Shown here: piece after piece, positions 27,641 through 37,297 of the stretch | Numbering within the stretch: position 1 is the stretch's first letter | Layout of the letters: each line of letters opens with the position of its first letter | Assembly: GCA_947488605.1 (NCBI GenBank) | Contig: CANKZJ010000001.1 | Coordinates: forward strand, 620,001-684,000 | Source: an uncultured Paracoccaceae bacterium | Lineage (GTDB): Bacteria; Pseudomonadota; Alphaproteobacteria; Rhodobacterales; Rhodobacteraceae | Direction of reading: 5' to 3' | DNA length: 64,000 bases | The notes under the pieces: generated by a model | Seen by the model: only the letters and a program-made list of their open reading frames with translations | The model's database searches: none | Told to the model about the DNA's origin: nothing | Translations under genes and position numbers: made by a program

Positions 27641-28896
27641 GCCCGCAATCCATATTGATCAAAATCGGCCCAAGTGGCCGTCATATCGACCATGCTGCCA
27701 GTGACCCGTGCTTCGTCCAGCGCCATTGCAACCAAACCAGCCTCGAGCGCATCAACGACACCCACCGGCAGGGTTTCAGTATCGCCTTTCAAGAACGCCA
27801 CAATGTCATCAACCATCATATGATCAGCGCCATAATGAGCAGACGCCCTTGCGCTATCCATCTGCGTATAGTCGTGATCGGCAATCACACTGCCGTCGCG
27901 CGCAGTGGCCCTTAAGTTGCCACGCACAAAATCGCCTTCGGCCATGCCATGCGTGCCCATCACGCAAAAACGGCGATGTTCATCAGGGACATTCAGATTT
28001 GTATGAAACGCGAGGGACGCACCGTTTTGATAGTGTAAAATCGCGGTCTGGTGGTCGATGATGTCACCGTCGGAATGAAAGGCATCGTCAACATTGTTCC
28101 ACATTGATGGCTTGTGATGCATGATTTCATTTTCGACATTCGCCGTTGGTGCATTATCTGGAACAAACGATTTCCGCCCACCAAAACTTGCAACTTTTGT
28201 TGGGCGAGACCCAGTAACCATGTTGTAGATATCCAGATCATGGCAGCATTTTTCGAGCATGAAACCACCCGACCACGACACCATCCGTCGCCAATCACGC
28301 ATAAAAAATGCGCCATGATAAGGGGCAATATGTTCATTCGCCTCAAGCGATACGATTGGGCCAAGCTCATCCAAAATGGCGCGCAAATCGACAACGTGTT
28401 GAGAGTAGCGTAGAACAAGACCGACCATTACGCGGTCTGTCCCATGCTCTGCCAACAGAGCCGCGAGCTCCATCGTGTCTTCTTTGGTAGTAACGACGGG
28501 TTTTTCAGTGAAGATACGAACACCTGCATCCAAGCCCATCTTAATGTGCTCCAAATGAAAGCTATTCGGCGATCCGATGAAAAACAGATCAGGCTTCGTT
28601 TCCGCAAGCATCTGTTCGAGGTTATCAAACTTGGGCGTTGTCCGCCGCATCTGCGCGCAAGCGGCAAATCCATCTCTCAATTGTTTTATTTTTGGCGCGT
28701 CCGGATATCCGGGAAAAACCTGATCCGGGATCAAATCCTTGACCGCGTCATCGCTTAAAGTGGCCCCGTCGATCTGCAAAGCAGAATCCGGTTGTGGGTC
28801 ATAATACCCAACGAATTCAATGTCCGGCATGGCCTCTTTGAAGATCGACAGGACATGTGTTGCCCGCAAACCAATACCTGCCGTAACTATTCTCAT
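27637..28896 (-). CDS. Gfo/Idh/MocA family oxidoreductase
   Basis: FIGSPNSFHLEHIKMGLDAGVRIFTEKPVVTTKED. Confidence 0.9.
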   Translation of the reverse strand: MRIVTAGIGLRATHVLSIFKEAMPDIEFVGYYDPQPDSALQIDGATLSDDAVKDLIPDQVFPGYPDAPKIKQLRDGFAACAQMRRTTPKFDNLEQMLAETKPDLFFIGSPNSFHLEHIKMGLDAGVRIFTEKPVVTTKEDTMELAALLAEHGTDRVMVGLVLRYSQHVVDLRAILDELGPIVSLEANEHIAPYHGAFFMRDWRRMVSWSGGFMLEKCCHDLDIYNMVTGSRPTKVASFGGRKSFVPDNAPTANVENEIMHHKPSMWNNVDDAFHSDGDIIDHQTAILHYQNGASLAFHTNLNVPDEHRRFCVMGTHGMAEGDFVRGNLRATARDGSVIADHDYTQMDSARASAHYGADHMMVDDIVAFLKGDTETLPVGVVDALEAGLVAMALDEARVTGSMVDMTATWADFDQYGLRA

Positions 28897-29993
28897 GCGA
28901 CCAGCGCCGGTGCCGCTTTGCGCCGCAAGACGTCGCCCGATGCGTCAAAGACATGGCAATCTTCCGGGGCAACTGCCAGCGTCATCGGCTCCCCCTCTTT
29001 GATGGCCGCATCTCCCGGCAATGAGGCACAGAACCGGGTATCGCCGCCAATGGTGCCATACGTGATCGAGACACCGCCCAAGCGTTCCAGAACATTGACC
29101 GAAATGTCCAATCCATCCGCGCCAAGCTGTACATGTTCGGGCCGAATGCCGACCTCCACCTTATCGCCTGTGTTCACTGTTGCGGCCTCAACTGGCAACA
29201 CCATCTGATGTCCGCCTGCGAGTTCCACTTTGATGCCAGTCGCATCAGTTCCCTGCACCGTCGCAGGGATTAGGTTCATGTTTGGCTGGCCGATAAAGGA
29301 CGCGACAAATTTTGTCTTGGGGTGATGGTACAACTCCATCGGGGTGCCGAATTGTTCGACCCGACCGCCGTTTAGCACAACGATGCGGTCCGCCATCGTC
29401 ATCGCCTCAACCTGATCATGGGTGACATACACCATCGTGGCATCAAGGCTGCGGTGCAGTTGGCTCAGCTCCACACGCATATCACCGCGCAAGGCCGCAT
29501 CAAGATTAGAGAGCGGCTCATCGAAAAGGAACACTTTGGGATTGCGGACTATCGACCGCCCGATAGCGACCCTTTGGCGCTGACCACCTGACAATTGTCC
29601 GGGCTTAAGATCAAGCTTATCGGTGAGTTGCAAAATGCCCGCGGCCTGTTGCACGCGTGCGTCCAGATCAGCCTTCTCCAGCTTTTGGACGCGCAACGGA
29701 AAGGCGATGTTCTCGTAGACGCTCAGATGCGGATAAAGCGCGTAGGATTGGAACACCATCGATATGCCGCGATCAACCGGATGGGCGGTACTGACGTCCT
29801 CGCCGCCGATGATGATCTGGCCTGATGTCGCCTCTTCCAGTCCTGCGATGATCCGCAAAAGAGTGGATTTTCCACAACCGGATGGGCCGACGAAGACGAC
29901 AAATTCCTTGTCATTGATCGCAAGGCTGATGTCATGCAACACCTTTGCCGCGCCAAATGATTTGCTAATCGCATTCAGATCAAGAGTTGCCAC
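28893..29993 (-). CDS. sugar ABC transporter ATP-binding protein (UgpC/MsmK type)
   Basis: GPSGCGKST, LSGGQRQRVAIGRSIVRNPKVFLFDEPLSNLDAALR, C-terminal TOBE/MOP-like region. Confidence 0.95.
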   Translation of the reverse strand: MATLDLNAISKSFGAAKVLHDISLAINDKEFVVFVGPSGCGKSTLLRIIAGLEEATSGQIIIGGEDVSTAHPVDRGISMVFQSYALYPHLSVYENIAFPLRVQKLEKADLDARVQQAAGILQLTDKLDLKPGQLSGGQRQRVAIGRSIVRNPKVFLFDEPLSNLDAALRGDMRVELSQLHRSLDATMVYVTHDQVEAMTMADRIVVLNGGRVEQFGTPMELYHHPKTKFVASFIGQPNMNLIPATVQGTDATGIKVELAGGHQMVLPVEAATVNTGDKVEVGIRPEHVQLGADGLDISVNVLERLGGVSITYGTIGGDTRFCASLPGDAAIKEGEPMTLAVAPEDCHVFDASGDVLRRKAAPALVA

Positions 29994-30069
29994 AACGCTA
30001 CCTATCTGTTGGAAATTTCATTGAAATACCGGGGCGACGGCGCACCGCCGCCCCGATCAGGGAGGTCCC

Positions 30070-31281
30070 TTAAAGTGCGTCGTCGAGTTCTTCACCCGCG
30101 ATCGTCACCAGATTATCGACAGTGTCGTCTTCGAGCAGGATACCTTGCACCATGTTAGTGAAGACCGACTGCAACGATTTGAAGTCTTCAACCAGCGGCT
30201 CTGGTCCACCTGTTGAGATTGACGCTGTGAAGTTTGGCCAGACGCCTGCCTCGTAGTAGAGGTCGGTTTTACCCATTGCCGCGTAATCAAGGATCGGTGT
30301 CAGACCCCATGAACTATCAAGATCGTACTGGCTGTCGCCAGAGGTGATCCGCTGGGCCAGATCATGTGCAAGCTCTTCATGACCGGACCCTTTGAAGACA
30401 ACGATTGAATCCGTGATCAGGATCGATCCGCTTTCGCCAGAAGGGCCAGCAGGCACCGGTGCCACGATCTGGTTGATGTCTTCATTATGCTGGCCGTAAC
30501 CCCAAGGTCCTTGCACATACATCGCGATCTGACCGTCATTGAATAGGTCTTTAAGCTGATCACGCTCCCACGCTGTTGGACCTTCTTGGGACACTGTTGC
30601 CAGCTTGCCGTAGAATTCCAGGGTCTCACGGGTCTGGGCACTATCAAGGCGGTTTTCGCCCGTGACCGGGTCAATCACAACGCCGCCGTTTGAATAGAGG
30701 TAGTTCAGGAACTGGTGCATCGTGTTGTCAAAGTCTTTACCAGCAAGGCCAACGCCTGCGCTGTCTGTATTGTCAACGACGCCTTGCGCCATTGCGTACA
30801 TCTCATCCCACGTTGTCGGTGCAACACATTCCTGACCAGAGGCTTCGACAATATCACAGTTGATATAAAGCGCCTTGGTCGAGAACGCATGCGGATAACC
30901 CCACTGTGCACCCTCAATCGTGACGGTGTTCAGCACGCCGGGCTGGTAAGGCGTCGCTGGATCAATTTGCGCAGGGACAATCAAGTCATTGTTGGCGAGC
31001 TGGCGCAATGTCCTGCTGCCCATATAGGCGATGGACGGCGGATCACCTGCGGCGGCCAGTGTAAGCGATTTATCTTGGCATGTGCCCCAAGGCACCGCCT
31101 CAAGGTTCACGGTAACACCGTCATTATCGGCGATGAATTGGTCTACGACCGCTTGGTCAGCGTCGCGCACTTCGCCGCCGCACATGATGAAATGTAGCTC
31201 TTGTGCGTGGCCATCCGCCAGCGCGAGCGACGCGCCACTTGATAGCAAAGCAGCTGCACATGTCAGTTTCATAAGTTTCAT
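30070..31281 (-). CDS. sugar ABC transporter substrate-binding protein
   Basis: Signal peptide, family 1 extracellular solute-binding pattern (YPHAFSTKALYINCDI, GKLATVSQEG..WERDQLKDLFNDGQIAMYVQGPWGYGQ). Confidence 0.93.
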   Translation of the reverse strand: MKLMKLTCAAALLSSGASLALADGHAQELHFIMCGGEVRDADQAVVDQFIADNDGVTVNLEAVPWGTCQDKSLTLAAAGDPPSIAYMGSRTLRQLANNDLIVPAQIDPATPYQPGVLNTVTIEGAQWGYPHAFSTKALYINCDIVEASGQECVAPTTWDEMYAMAQGVVDNTDSAGVGLAGKDFDNTMHQFLNYLYSNGGVVIDPVTGENRLDSAQTRETLEFYGKLATVSQEGPTAWERDQLKDLFNDGQIAMYVQGPWGYGQHNEDINQIVAPVPAGPSGESGSILITDSIVVFKGSGHEELAHDLAQRITSGDSQYDLDSSWGLTPILDYAAMGKTDLYYEAGVWPNFTASISTGGPEPLVEDFKSLQSVFTNMVQGILLEDDTVDNLVTIAGEELDDAL

Positions 31282-31308
31282 AGGTAGTCTCCCTTGGTTT
31301 TCGTTTGT

Positions 31309-32151
31309 TTATTCTTTGACAGCACCTGCGGTCAGACCCGCGACGAGGTACTTTTGCAGGAACAAGAAGATGACCATGACAGGCAAAACACCCGTCAAGG
31401 CAGCAGCCATCATCTGGTTCCAGGTGACATCCTGATAGCCAATAAATTCAAACAGGCCGGCAGGCAGAGGTTGCAGTTCACGCTGTTGATTGAACGTGAT
31501 CGCAAAGAGAAATTGCTGGGCATAGGCGCCGATGAAGACGGCGGTACTGACGACGATCAGACCGGGCACCGCAAGCGGCAGCACCACACGGCGCAACGTG
31601 TACATACGTGATGCACCGTCGACGAATGCGGCCTCTTCAAGTTCTTTGGGGATCTTTTCAAGATACGAGCGCAGCAACCAAATACCGGTTGGGATCAAGA
31701 ACGCTACGCCCGGCACAATCATAGCCCAATAGGTGTTCAACAGGCCCATTGTGCGCAAAACGCGGTAAAGCGGGATCAGCAACACAGCCCCTGTGAACAT
31801 GTTCACACCAAGGAAAATCGCAAGCGAGCCGTTCTTGAACGGAAACTCCAGCCGTGCATAGGCATAGGCGGCCGGCACCACAAAGATCATCGTGATCACG
31901 GTAACGGCAGTGGCAATAAAGACCGAGTTGAAAATGTAACGTCCCAACAGCGGCACGGTTTCCCACATGTCACTGTAAGCCTGAAAGCTGAAGTCATCCG
32001 ACCAGAACTGATAAGGGCTCCGAAACAAGTGCTCCAAGGGCCGTAAGGATGCCATGAACATCTCGAAGAATGGCAGAAGGATGAAGATCAGGAAAACCGT
32101 GATCGCGGCATAAATGCCAACCATTTGCAGTTTAGTGTACTTGTCCATCAT
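31309..32151 (-). CDS. carbohydrate ABC transporter permease (MalG type)
   Basis: EAAFVDGASRMYTLRRVVLPLAVPG EAA loop; 6 TM. Confidence 0.94.
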   Translation of the reverse strand: MMDKYTKLQMVGIYAAITVFLIFILLPFFEMFMASLRPLEHLFRSPYQFWSDDFSFQAYSDMWETVPLLGRYIFNSVFIATAVTVITMIFVVPAAYAYARLEFPFKNGSLAIFLGVNMFTGAVLLIPLYRVLRTMGLLNTYWAMIVPGVAFLIPTGIWLLRSYLEKIPKELEEAAFVDGASRMYTLRRVVLPLAVPGLIVVSTAVFIGAYAQQFLFAITFNQQRELQPLPAGLFEFIGYQDVTWNQMMAAALTGVLPVMVIFLFLQKYLVAGLTAGAVKE

Positions 32152-32152
32152 C

Positions 32153-33085
32153 TTATTTGGTCCCGTACTTGCGGTTCACGTATTTCAGCACGTTAAGGTA
32201 AATCAGCGAGAACACACCAAGCAGGATCACGATGATCACCGCGCGCGCCGAGCCTTCGCCAAATTTGAAATTACTGATGGCCGTCTTATAAGTGTCCACA
32301 ATCAAGGTGGTCGTCGCACCGCGCGGGCCGCCTTCGGTTAGTATCCAGATGATCTCGAAGCTGTTGAAAGTGAAAATCGCGGACAGCAGCGACATTGACA
32401 CGATGACGGGCATGATCTGCGGAATTGTGATGCGGCGAAAGCGGTACCAACGCCCCGCCCCATCGACCCACGCGGCTTCGTAAAGATCACGGCTGACGCC
32501 CTGCATTGCGGCCAAGAAAAACAAGGTGACCATCGGTGTGCCGACCCAGACATCGGCGACGACCGCAGAATAGAATGCAGATTGTTTATAGGCCAAAAAT
32601 TCAAAAGGCCCGCCTGTGATGCCTAACGTCATCATCGCGCCGGACAGCACGCCGAAGTAGCCATTATAGAGCCACAACCACCCGATCATGCCAATCGCCA
32701 TAGGAATAATCCAAGGCGGCATCACGAGAACACGAAACAATCCGCGCCCGGGAACAGCGGCGTTCAGCAACGTCGCCCCGATCAATCCCAAGATCAGTTT
32801 CAATGCGACCGACAAGAACATCCAGTAGAATGTCCGCACGATCGTTTCATGGAACTTGCGGCTTTCAGCGAGCTCTTGGTAATTGGCAAGGCCGACATAT
32901 TCCTCGCCGCCCAAGCCCGCTTCCATAAATGACAAACGGATGGTTTCGGCCAACGGCCAGGCAACAATGATGGCGATAAACAACATCGCAGGGCCAATCA
33001 GCAACCACGCGAACACCGCCTCCGGCAACGTCTTTGCCTTTGGCGTGACGTCGCCGTGAATGGCTACGTGCGTCATATCTGCCAT
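32153..33085 (-). CDS. carbohydrate ABC transporter permease (MalF type)
   Basis: EAAWVDGAGRWYRFRRITIPQIMPV EAA loop; TM pattern. Confidence 0.94.
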   Translation of the reverse strand: MADMTHVAIHGDVTPKAKTLPEAVFAWLLIGPAMLFIAIIVAWPLAETIRLSFMEAGLGGEEYVGLANYQELAESRKFHETIVRTFYWMFLSVALKLILGLIGATLLNAAVPGRGLFRVLVMPPWIIPMAIGMIGWLWLYNGYFGVLSGAMMTLGITGGPFEFLAYKQSAFYSAVVADVWVGTPMVTLFFLAAMQGVSRDLYEAAWVDGAGRWYRFRRITIPQIMPVIVSMSLLSAIFTFNSFEIIWILTEGGPRGATTTLIVDTYKTAISNFKFGEGSARAVIIVILLGVFSLIYLNVLKYVNRKYGTK

Positions 33086-33155
33086 GTTGTCCCCACTGTG
33101 ATTTGGCCTCGAATCGACCTCTCCAAAATAGCTTACCTCTGTTTTAAAATTTTAC

Positions 33156-33275
33156 TACCAATATAATACCAAATAATATTTATACTAAAGTATTACAATT
33201 TTTCAACTACTTGAACACCAAAGCTAAGCTTTCATTCTCAATAATGGCTTGCATTGGTATTATTTTATGATACCA
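33156..33275. promoter_or_regulatory. candidate GntR-family operator cluster in the divergent intergenic region
   Basis: TACCAA direct repeats at 33156 and 33167 (11 bp apart), ATACT-AA-AGTAT palindrome (33182-33193), TGGTAT-N9-ATACCA (33255-33275). Confidence 0.5.
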
Positions 33276-33301
33276 CAACGAAATTACACGAAGGACGATA
33301 G

Positions 33302-34057
33302 ATGGCCGACCTCAACACCGAACTCGATCAGGAAAGGTGGTATCGCGATGGCCGTGGGCCGCGCTACAAACAGCTATGCCGCCACATCAGCGGTCTTGTC
33401 TCTTCTGGCGATTTAGTCGCCGAGGATCAGTTACCATCAGAGCGTGAGATAGCTGAAATTGCCAACGTCAGTCGCGTCACGGTGCGCAAGGCCATCGGTG
33501 AATTGGTGACCGACGGGCTTATCGAACAGCGACAAGGTGCCGGGTCATTCGTGCGCGGCAGTGCCGAGAAATTTGAACAATCGTTATCCTCGCTAGTGTC
33601 GTTTACAGAGAACCTACAAGCGCGCGGTATCGCGTCATCCAGTCATGTTCTGCTCAAAGGTTTGTTCCGTCCGACCCCAACCGAGGCGATGGTTTTGGGC
33701 CTTTCACCGCATCATCAAGTCGCGCGTGTTCATCGGCTGCGCAGCGGCGATGGTGTGCCGATGGCGCTGGAATACTCGTCACTGCCCGAAGATGTGCTGC
33801 CGCGTCCTGACAAAATTGATCTGTCACTATACGAGCTTCTGCGCGCGCGCGGCACGGCACCCACACGCGCAATCCAACGCGTGACCGCAGTGAACGCTTC
33901 CGCGCCCGTCGCCGAACATCTAGGGCTCGCTGAAGGGGCGGCAGTTCTGCAAATCGAACGCACTGGGTATCTAACGAATGGGCGGCCGATCGAATTCACG
34001 AGCGGCCTGTACAGGTCTGATATTTATGATTTTGTCTCTGAACTAAGATTGGACTGA
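33302..34057 (+). CDS. GntR family transcriptional regulator with UTRA domain
   Basis: YKQLCRHISGLVSSGDLVAEDQLPSEREIAEIANVSRVTVRKAIGELVTDGLIEQRQGAGSFV wHTH; UTRA-like C-terminus. Confidence 0.94.
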   Translation: MADLNTELDQERWYRDGRGPRYKQLCRHISGLVSSGDLVAEDQLPSEREIAEIANVSRVTVRKAIGELVTDGLIEQRQGAGSFVRGSAEKFEQSLSSLVSFTENLQARGIASSSHVLLKGLFRPTPTEAMVLGLSPHHQVARVHRLRSGDGVPMALEYSSLPEDVLPRPDKIDLSLYELLRARGTAPTRAIQRVTAVNASAPVAEHLGLAEGAAVLQIERTGYLTNGRPIEFTSGLYRSDIYDFVSELRLD

Positions 34058-34058
34058 C

Positions 34059-35846
34059 ATGCAATATGATTGCCGGATCGAGGGCGATTTATTGGTCTGC
34101 ACGCTAACGCCTGACCGCGCGTTAAGGGACGTCGTTTTTTGTTGTTCGGGCATGGCAACGATGGCGCCAGTGTCCGGTGGTAGGTTGGTTAAGTCTCTTG
34201 GTAGCTACACCGAAATCGCCCTGCCAAGTTTGGAAGCGGGACAAATTCATCACCTCAAGATCGCATATACAGGTGGTTATAAACCTGCAAACCGTGCCTG
34301 GATGCCGATGGGTTCTTACCTGAGGCACGCAGACGAAATCATTGCGCTACCGCCCACACCCTTGGGGCGAAGACCGGCGGCACCCATCAGCGCACCGCCT
34401 CTTGTGGGTCTAGCGCTAGCACCGCAGCCGTCTGTTTGGCGCCCAACTGGTCAAAGCGTCTCAATCGATGGCTTTGCTTTCAATGATCAGGCGTTGGATG
34501 CAGTGGCCAAGCTTGCAGATCGCCAGAACATGATGTTTCGCGGATCGCACACCGTCAAAATAGTTCAAACCGATCTGCCAATTGATGCCTACGCGCTAAC
34601 CATTGCCCCCGAAGGCATCACACTCTGCGCCTCTTCTTATGGCGGGCAGTTTTACGCAGGTATCACACTTCTAAGCTTGCTCCAGCAGGGCCAATTGCCA
34701 TGCGGCGAAATCATCGATACGCCGCGATTTGGATGGCGCGGACAACATCTTGATACTGCGCGGCACTACTATGACCCCGCCAGCATCATGGCACTACTTG
34801 ATCTTATGGCGCTTTTGAAACTCAATCGGTTTCACTGGCATTTTGCAGATGACGAAGCTTTCCGTATTGAACTCGACACATTGCCAGAGTTGGCACAAAA
34901 AACTGCACTGCGCGGTGAAGGTCAGGTTTTGCCTGCACTCTTCGCGGGCTCGCCTTGCGAGGGCGGCACTTATTCCAAAGAGACAGTGCGCACGATTATT
35001 GACCATGCCACAGCACTTAACATCGAGATACTCCCCGAGATCGAGGCCCCGGCACACGCATTGGCGTTGACCACAATCTATCCCGATACCCGCGATCCCG
35101 GCGATAACGGAACAGAGGCATCAGTCCAAGGTTACAAGCGAAACGCGCTGAACCCTGCGATGCCTAGGACGTGGCAGATCTTGGAAGCCATCGTTGATGA
35201 GATCAGCGCATTGTTCCCTTTCAATCATCTGCATTTAGGGTGTGATGAGTTGCCAAAAGACACATGGATGAGCAGCCCGCGTGCCCGCGCGCTGATGGCC
35301 GAACACCGATTGGAAACAACACACGACCTACAAGGCTGGACCATAGCAAAGCTTGCGGCTTATGCCGTCAGTAAAGGCCAACGCCCTGCGGCTTGGGAAG
35401 AGGCCGCGCAAGGATCAAACGGCGGCATCGGAAACAACGCAATCCTGTTTAGCTGGACCGGACAAGGCCCCGGAGTAGATGCCGCGCGCGCAGGCTATGA
35501 TGTCGTGATGACACCTGCCCAGCATGTTTATCTCGATATGGCGCACACGGATGACCCCGACGATTGGGGTGCAAGCTGGGCCGCATTTGTCGATCTGCCA
35601 GATACGATTGCATGGGACCCTGTGCCTGACAGCACCGTTGCCGATAACATTATCGGTGTCCAAGGGACATTTTGGTCAGAGTTCACAACACAAGACAACC
35701 AAATGTGGCCAATGCTGATGCCACGGCTACTTGGCGTGGCGATGATGGCATGGCAATCAGATCACCCTAAGATCGAGACTTTGCAAGCTCTTGCGAACAT
35801 GTACGTCATTGGGCGCAACGGTCGCGTGTCACTTTGTTCGTCATGA
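34059..35846 (+). CDS. beta-N-acetylhexosaminidase (GH20-like)
   Basis: GWRGQHLDTARHYYDPASIMALLDLMALLKLNRFHWHFADDEAFRIE; HLHLGCDELP catalytic region. Confidence 0.9.
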   Translation: MQYDCRIEGDLLVCTLTPDRALRDVVFCCSGMATMAPVSGGRLVKSLGSYTEIALPSLEAGQIHHLKIAYTGGYKPANRAWMPMGSYLRHADEIIALPPTPLGRRPAAPISAPPLVGLALAPQPSVWRPTGQSVSIDGFAFNDQALDAVAKLADRQNMMFRGSHTVKIVQTDLPIDAYALTIAPEGITLCASSYGGQFYAGITLLSLLQQGQLPCGEIIDTPRFGWRGQHLDTARHYYDPASIMALLDLMALLKLNRFHWHFADDEAFRIELDTLPELAQKTALRGEGQVLPALFAGSPCEGGTYSKETVRTIIDHATALNIEILPEIEAPAHALALTTIYPDTRDPGDNGTEASVQGYKRNALNPAMPRTWQILEAIVDEISALFPFNHLHLGCDELPKDTWMSSPRARALMAEHRLETTHDLQGWTIAKLAAYAVSKGQRPAAWEEAAQGSNGGIGNNAILFSWTGQGPGVDAARAGYDVVMTPAQHVYLDMAHTDDPDDWGASWAAFVDLPDTIAWDPVPDSTVADNIIGVQGTFWSEFTTQDNQMWPMLMPRLLGVAMMAWQSDHPKIETLQALANMYVIGRNGRVSLCSS

Positions 35847-35971
35847 TGTTTGCGCGTACGGCCATTGCCTGAAGGCTGCGCAACAGCACGTAAAAATCTT
35901 GGAGCCAATGATTTCCTTATGTGTTAGCAAAACCAAAAAATGTTTAACCCGCAAAAAATGGATACTTAAAG

Positions 35972-37111
35972 ATGAGGCAGTTCATCCAAACTTGGCGAGA
36001 GTCGCAGAGATTTCTAAAGAATAAATCCGCGCGCAATGGCATCGTGATTTATTCCGAGGGCGACTCCTATGATCAGTTCTTGCGACCCGTCATAGATGCC
36101 TTGGCCCATACGCATGACGACAAAGTTCATTACCTGACCTCTGACCCCGAAGACCGGATATTGGACAAGACCCCAGCCCATGTCGAAGGTTACTTCATTG
36201 GGAAAGGGGCGATGCGGACTTATACACTCAACAATATGCACGCGAAGGTTCTGGCGATGACAATGCCCGACCTGAACACTTTCCACATTAAACGATCACC
36301 GCATGTTCAGCACTACAATTACCTCCAGCATTCGCTGGTCAGCACACATATGATCTATCGCACCGGTGCATTTGATCACTTTGACTCTGTGATGTGCGCA
36401 GGCCCGCATCATGTGTCGGAAATCAAAGAGTGGGAAACCATGCAATCCCTGCCCGCCAAACAATTGGTCGAGCAGGGTTACCCACCGCTGGATAAGATGA
36501 TGGCGCTATCCAAGACCGCAGCGGTGCCGCCCATCGGCGAAAATGGTCGCCTTAACGTTCTTGTTGCACCGTCTTGGGGACCCGAAGGTTTGATGGAAAC
36601 CCGTGCGATGGAGATCGTCCGTATCTTATTGGATGCAGGCCACTTTGTGCATGTCCGCCCTCATCCCCGCACCCGGCAGATGGCAGCGCAAGCCTTGGCT
36701 GAGGTTGCGACGGCGTTCAAAGATCATCCCAACTTTGAAATGAACGAAGACATCACGGCTTTCGATGCGCTCGTGCAGTCTCATGTGATGATCTGTGATT
36801 GGTCGGGTGTTGCGATGGACTACGCGTTCGGGTTTGAACGACCGGTTTTGTTCATCGACGTACCGCGCAAGGTCAACAACCCCGAATATGTAAAAATGAA
36901 TGCGGTGCCTTTGGAAATTTCCTACCGTGATCAAGTTGGTGCCATTATCCAACCTGATCGCTTGGCAGAAATCCCGGCTGCACTTGCCACGCTATACGCA
37001 AATGCACCAGCGACTCGCGCGAAAATTGCAGCCCTACGGGAAACGCTCTTTTACAACCTTGGAAACAGTGCGAAATACGCGGCAGAGTTTCTGAGCGCGC
37101 GCGCCAAATAG
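35972..37111 (+). CDS. CDP-glycerol glycerophosphotransferase-like (TagB/TagF-like) protein
   Basis: VLVAPSWGPEGLMETRA, VHVRPHPRTRQ, MICDWSGVAMDYAFGFERPVLFIDVPRKVNNPEY. Confidence 0.65.
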   Translation: MRQFIQTWRESQRFLKNKSARNGIVIYSEGDSYDQFLRPVIDALAHTHDDKVHYLTSDPEDRILDKTPAHVEGYFIGKGAMRTYTLNNMHAKVLAMTMPDLNTFHIKRSPHVQHYNYLQHSLVSTHMIYRTGAFDHFDSVMCAGPHHVSEIKEWETMQSLPAKQLVEQGYPPLDKMMALSKTAAVPPIGENGRLNVLVAPSWGPEGLMETRAMEIVRILLDAGHFVHVRPHPRTRQMAAQALAEVATAFKDHPNFEMNEDITAFDALVQSHVMICDWSGVAMDYAFGFERPVLFIDVPRKVNNPEYVKMNAVPLEISYRDQVGAIIQPDRLAEIPAALATLYANAPATRAKIAALRETLFYNLGNSAKYAAEFLSARAK

Positions 37112-37297
37112 AGAAAAGCCCAACCAAACAGCATTCCCTTTTCTAAGATTGCATCGCAGTTCGCCATGCAATTGACGAAGGAGTGCCTTGAAAATGACGC
37201 GACAGTTCAAGAGATTGCGCTTAATTTCCGTTCTAAAGGAAACAATACGCCCCACGACACCCCCAGAATCGGGCTGTCACACTCAGGAGAGACTGAA

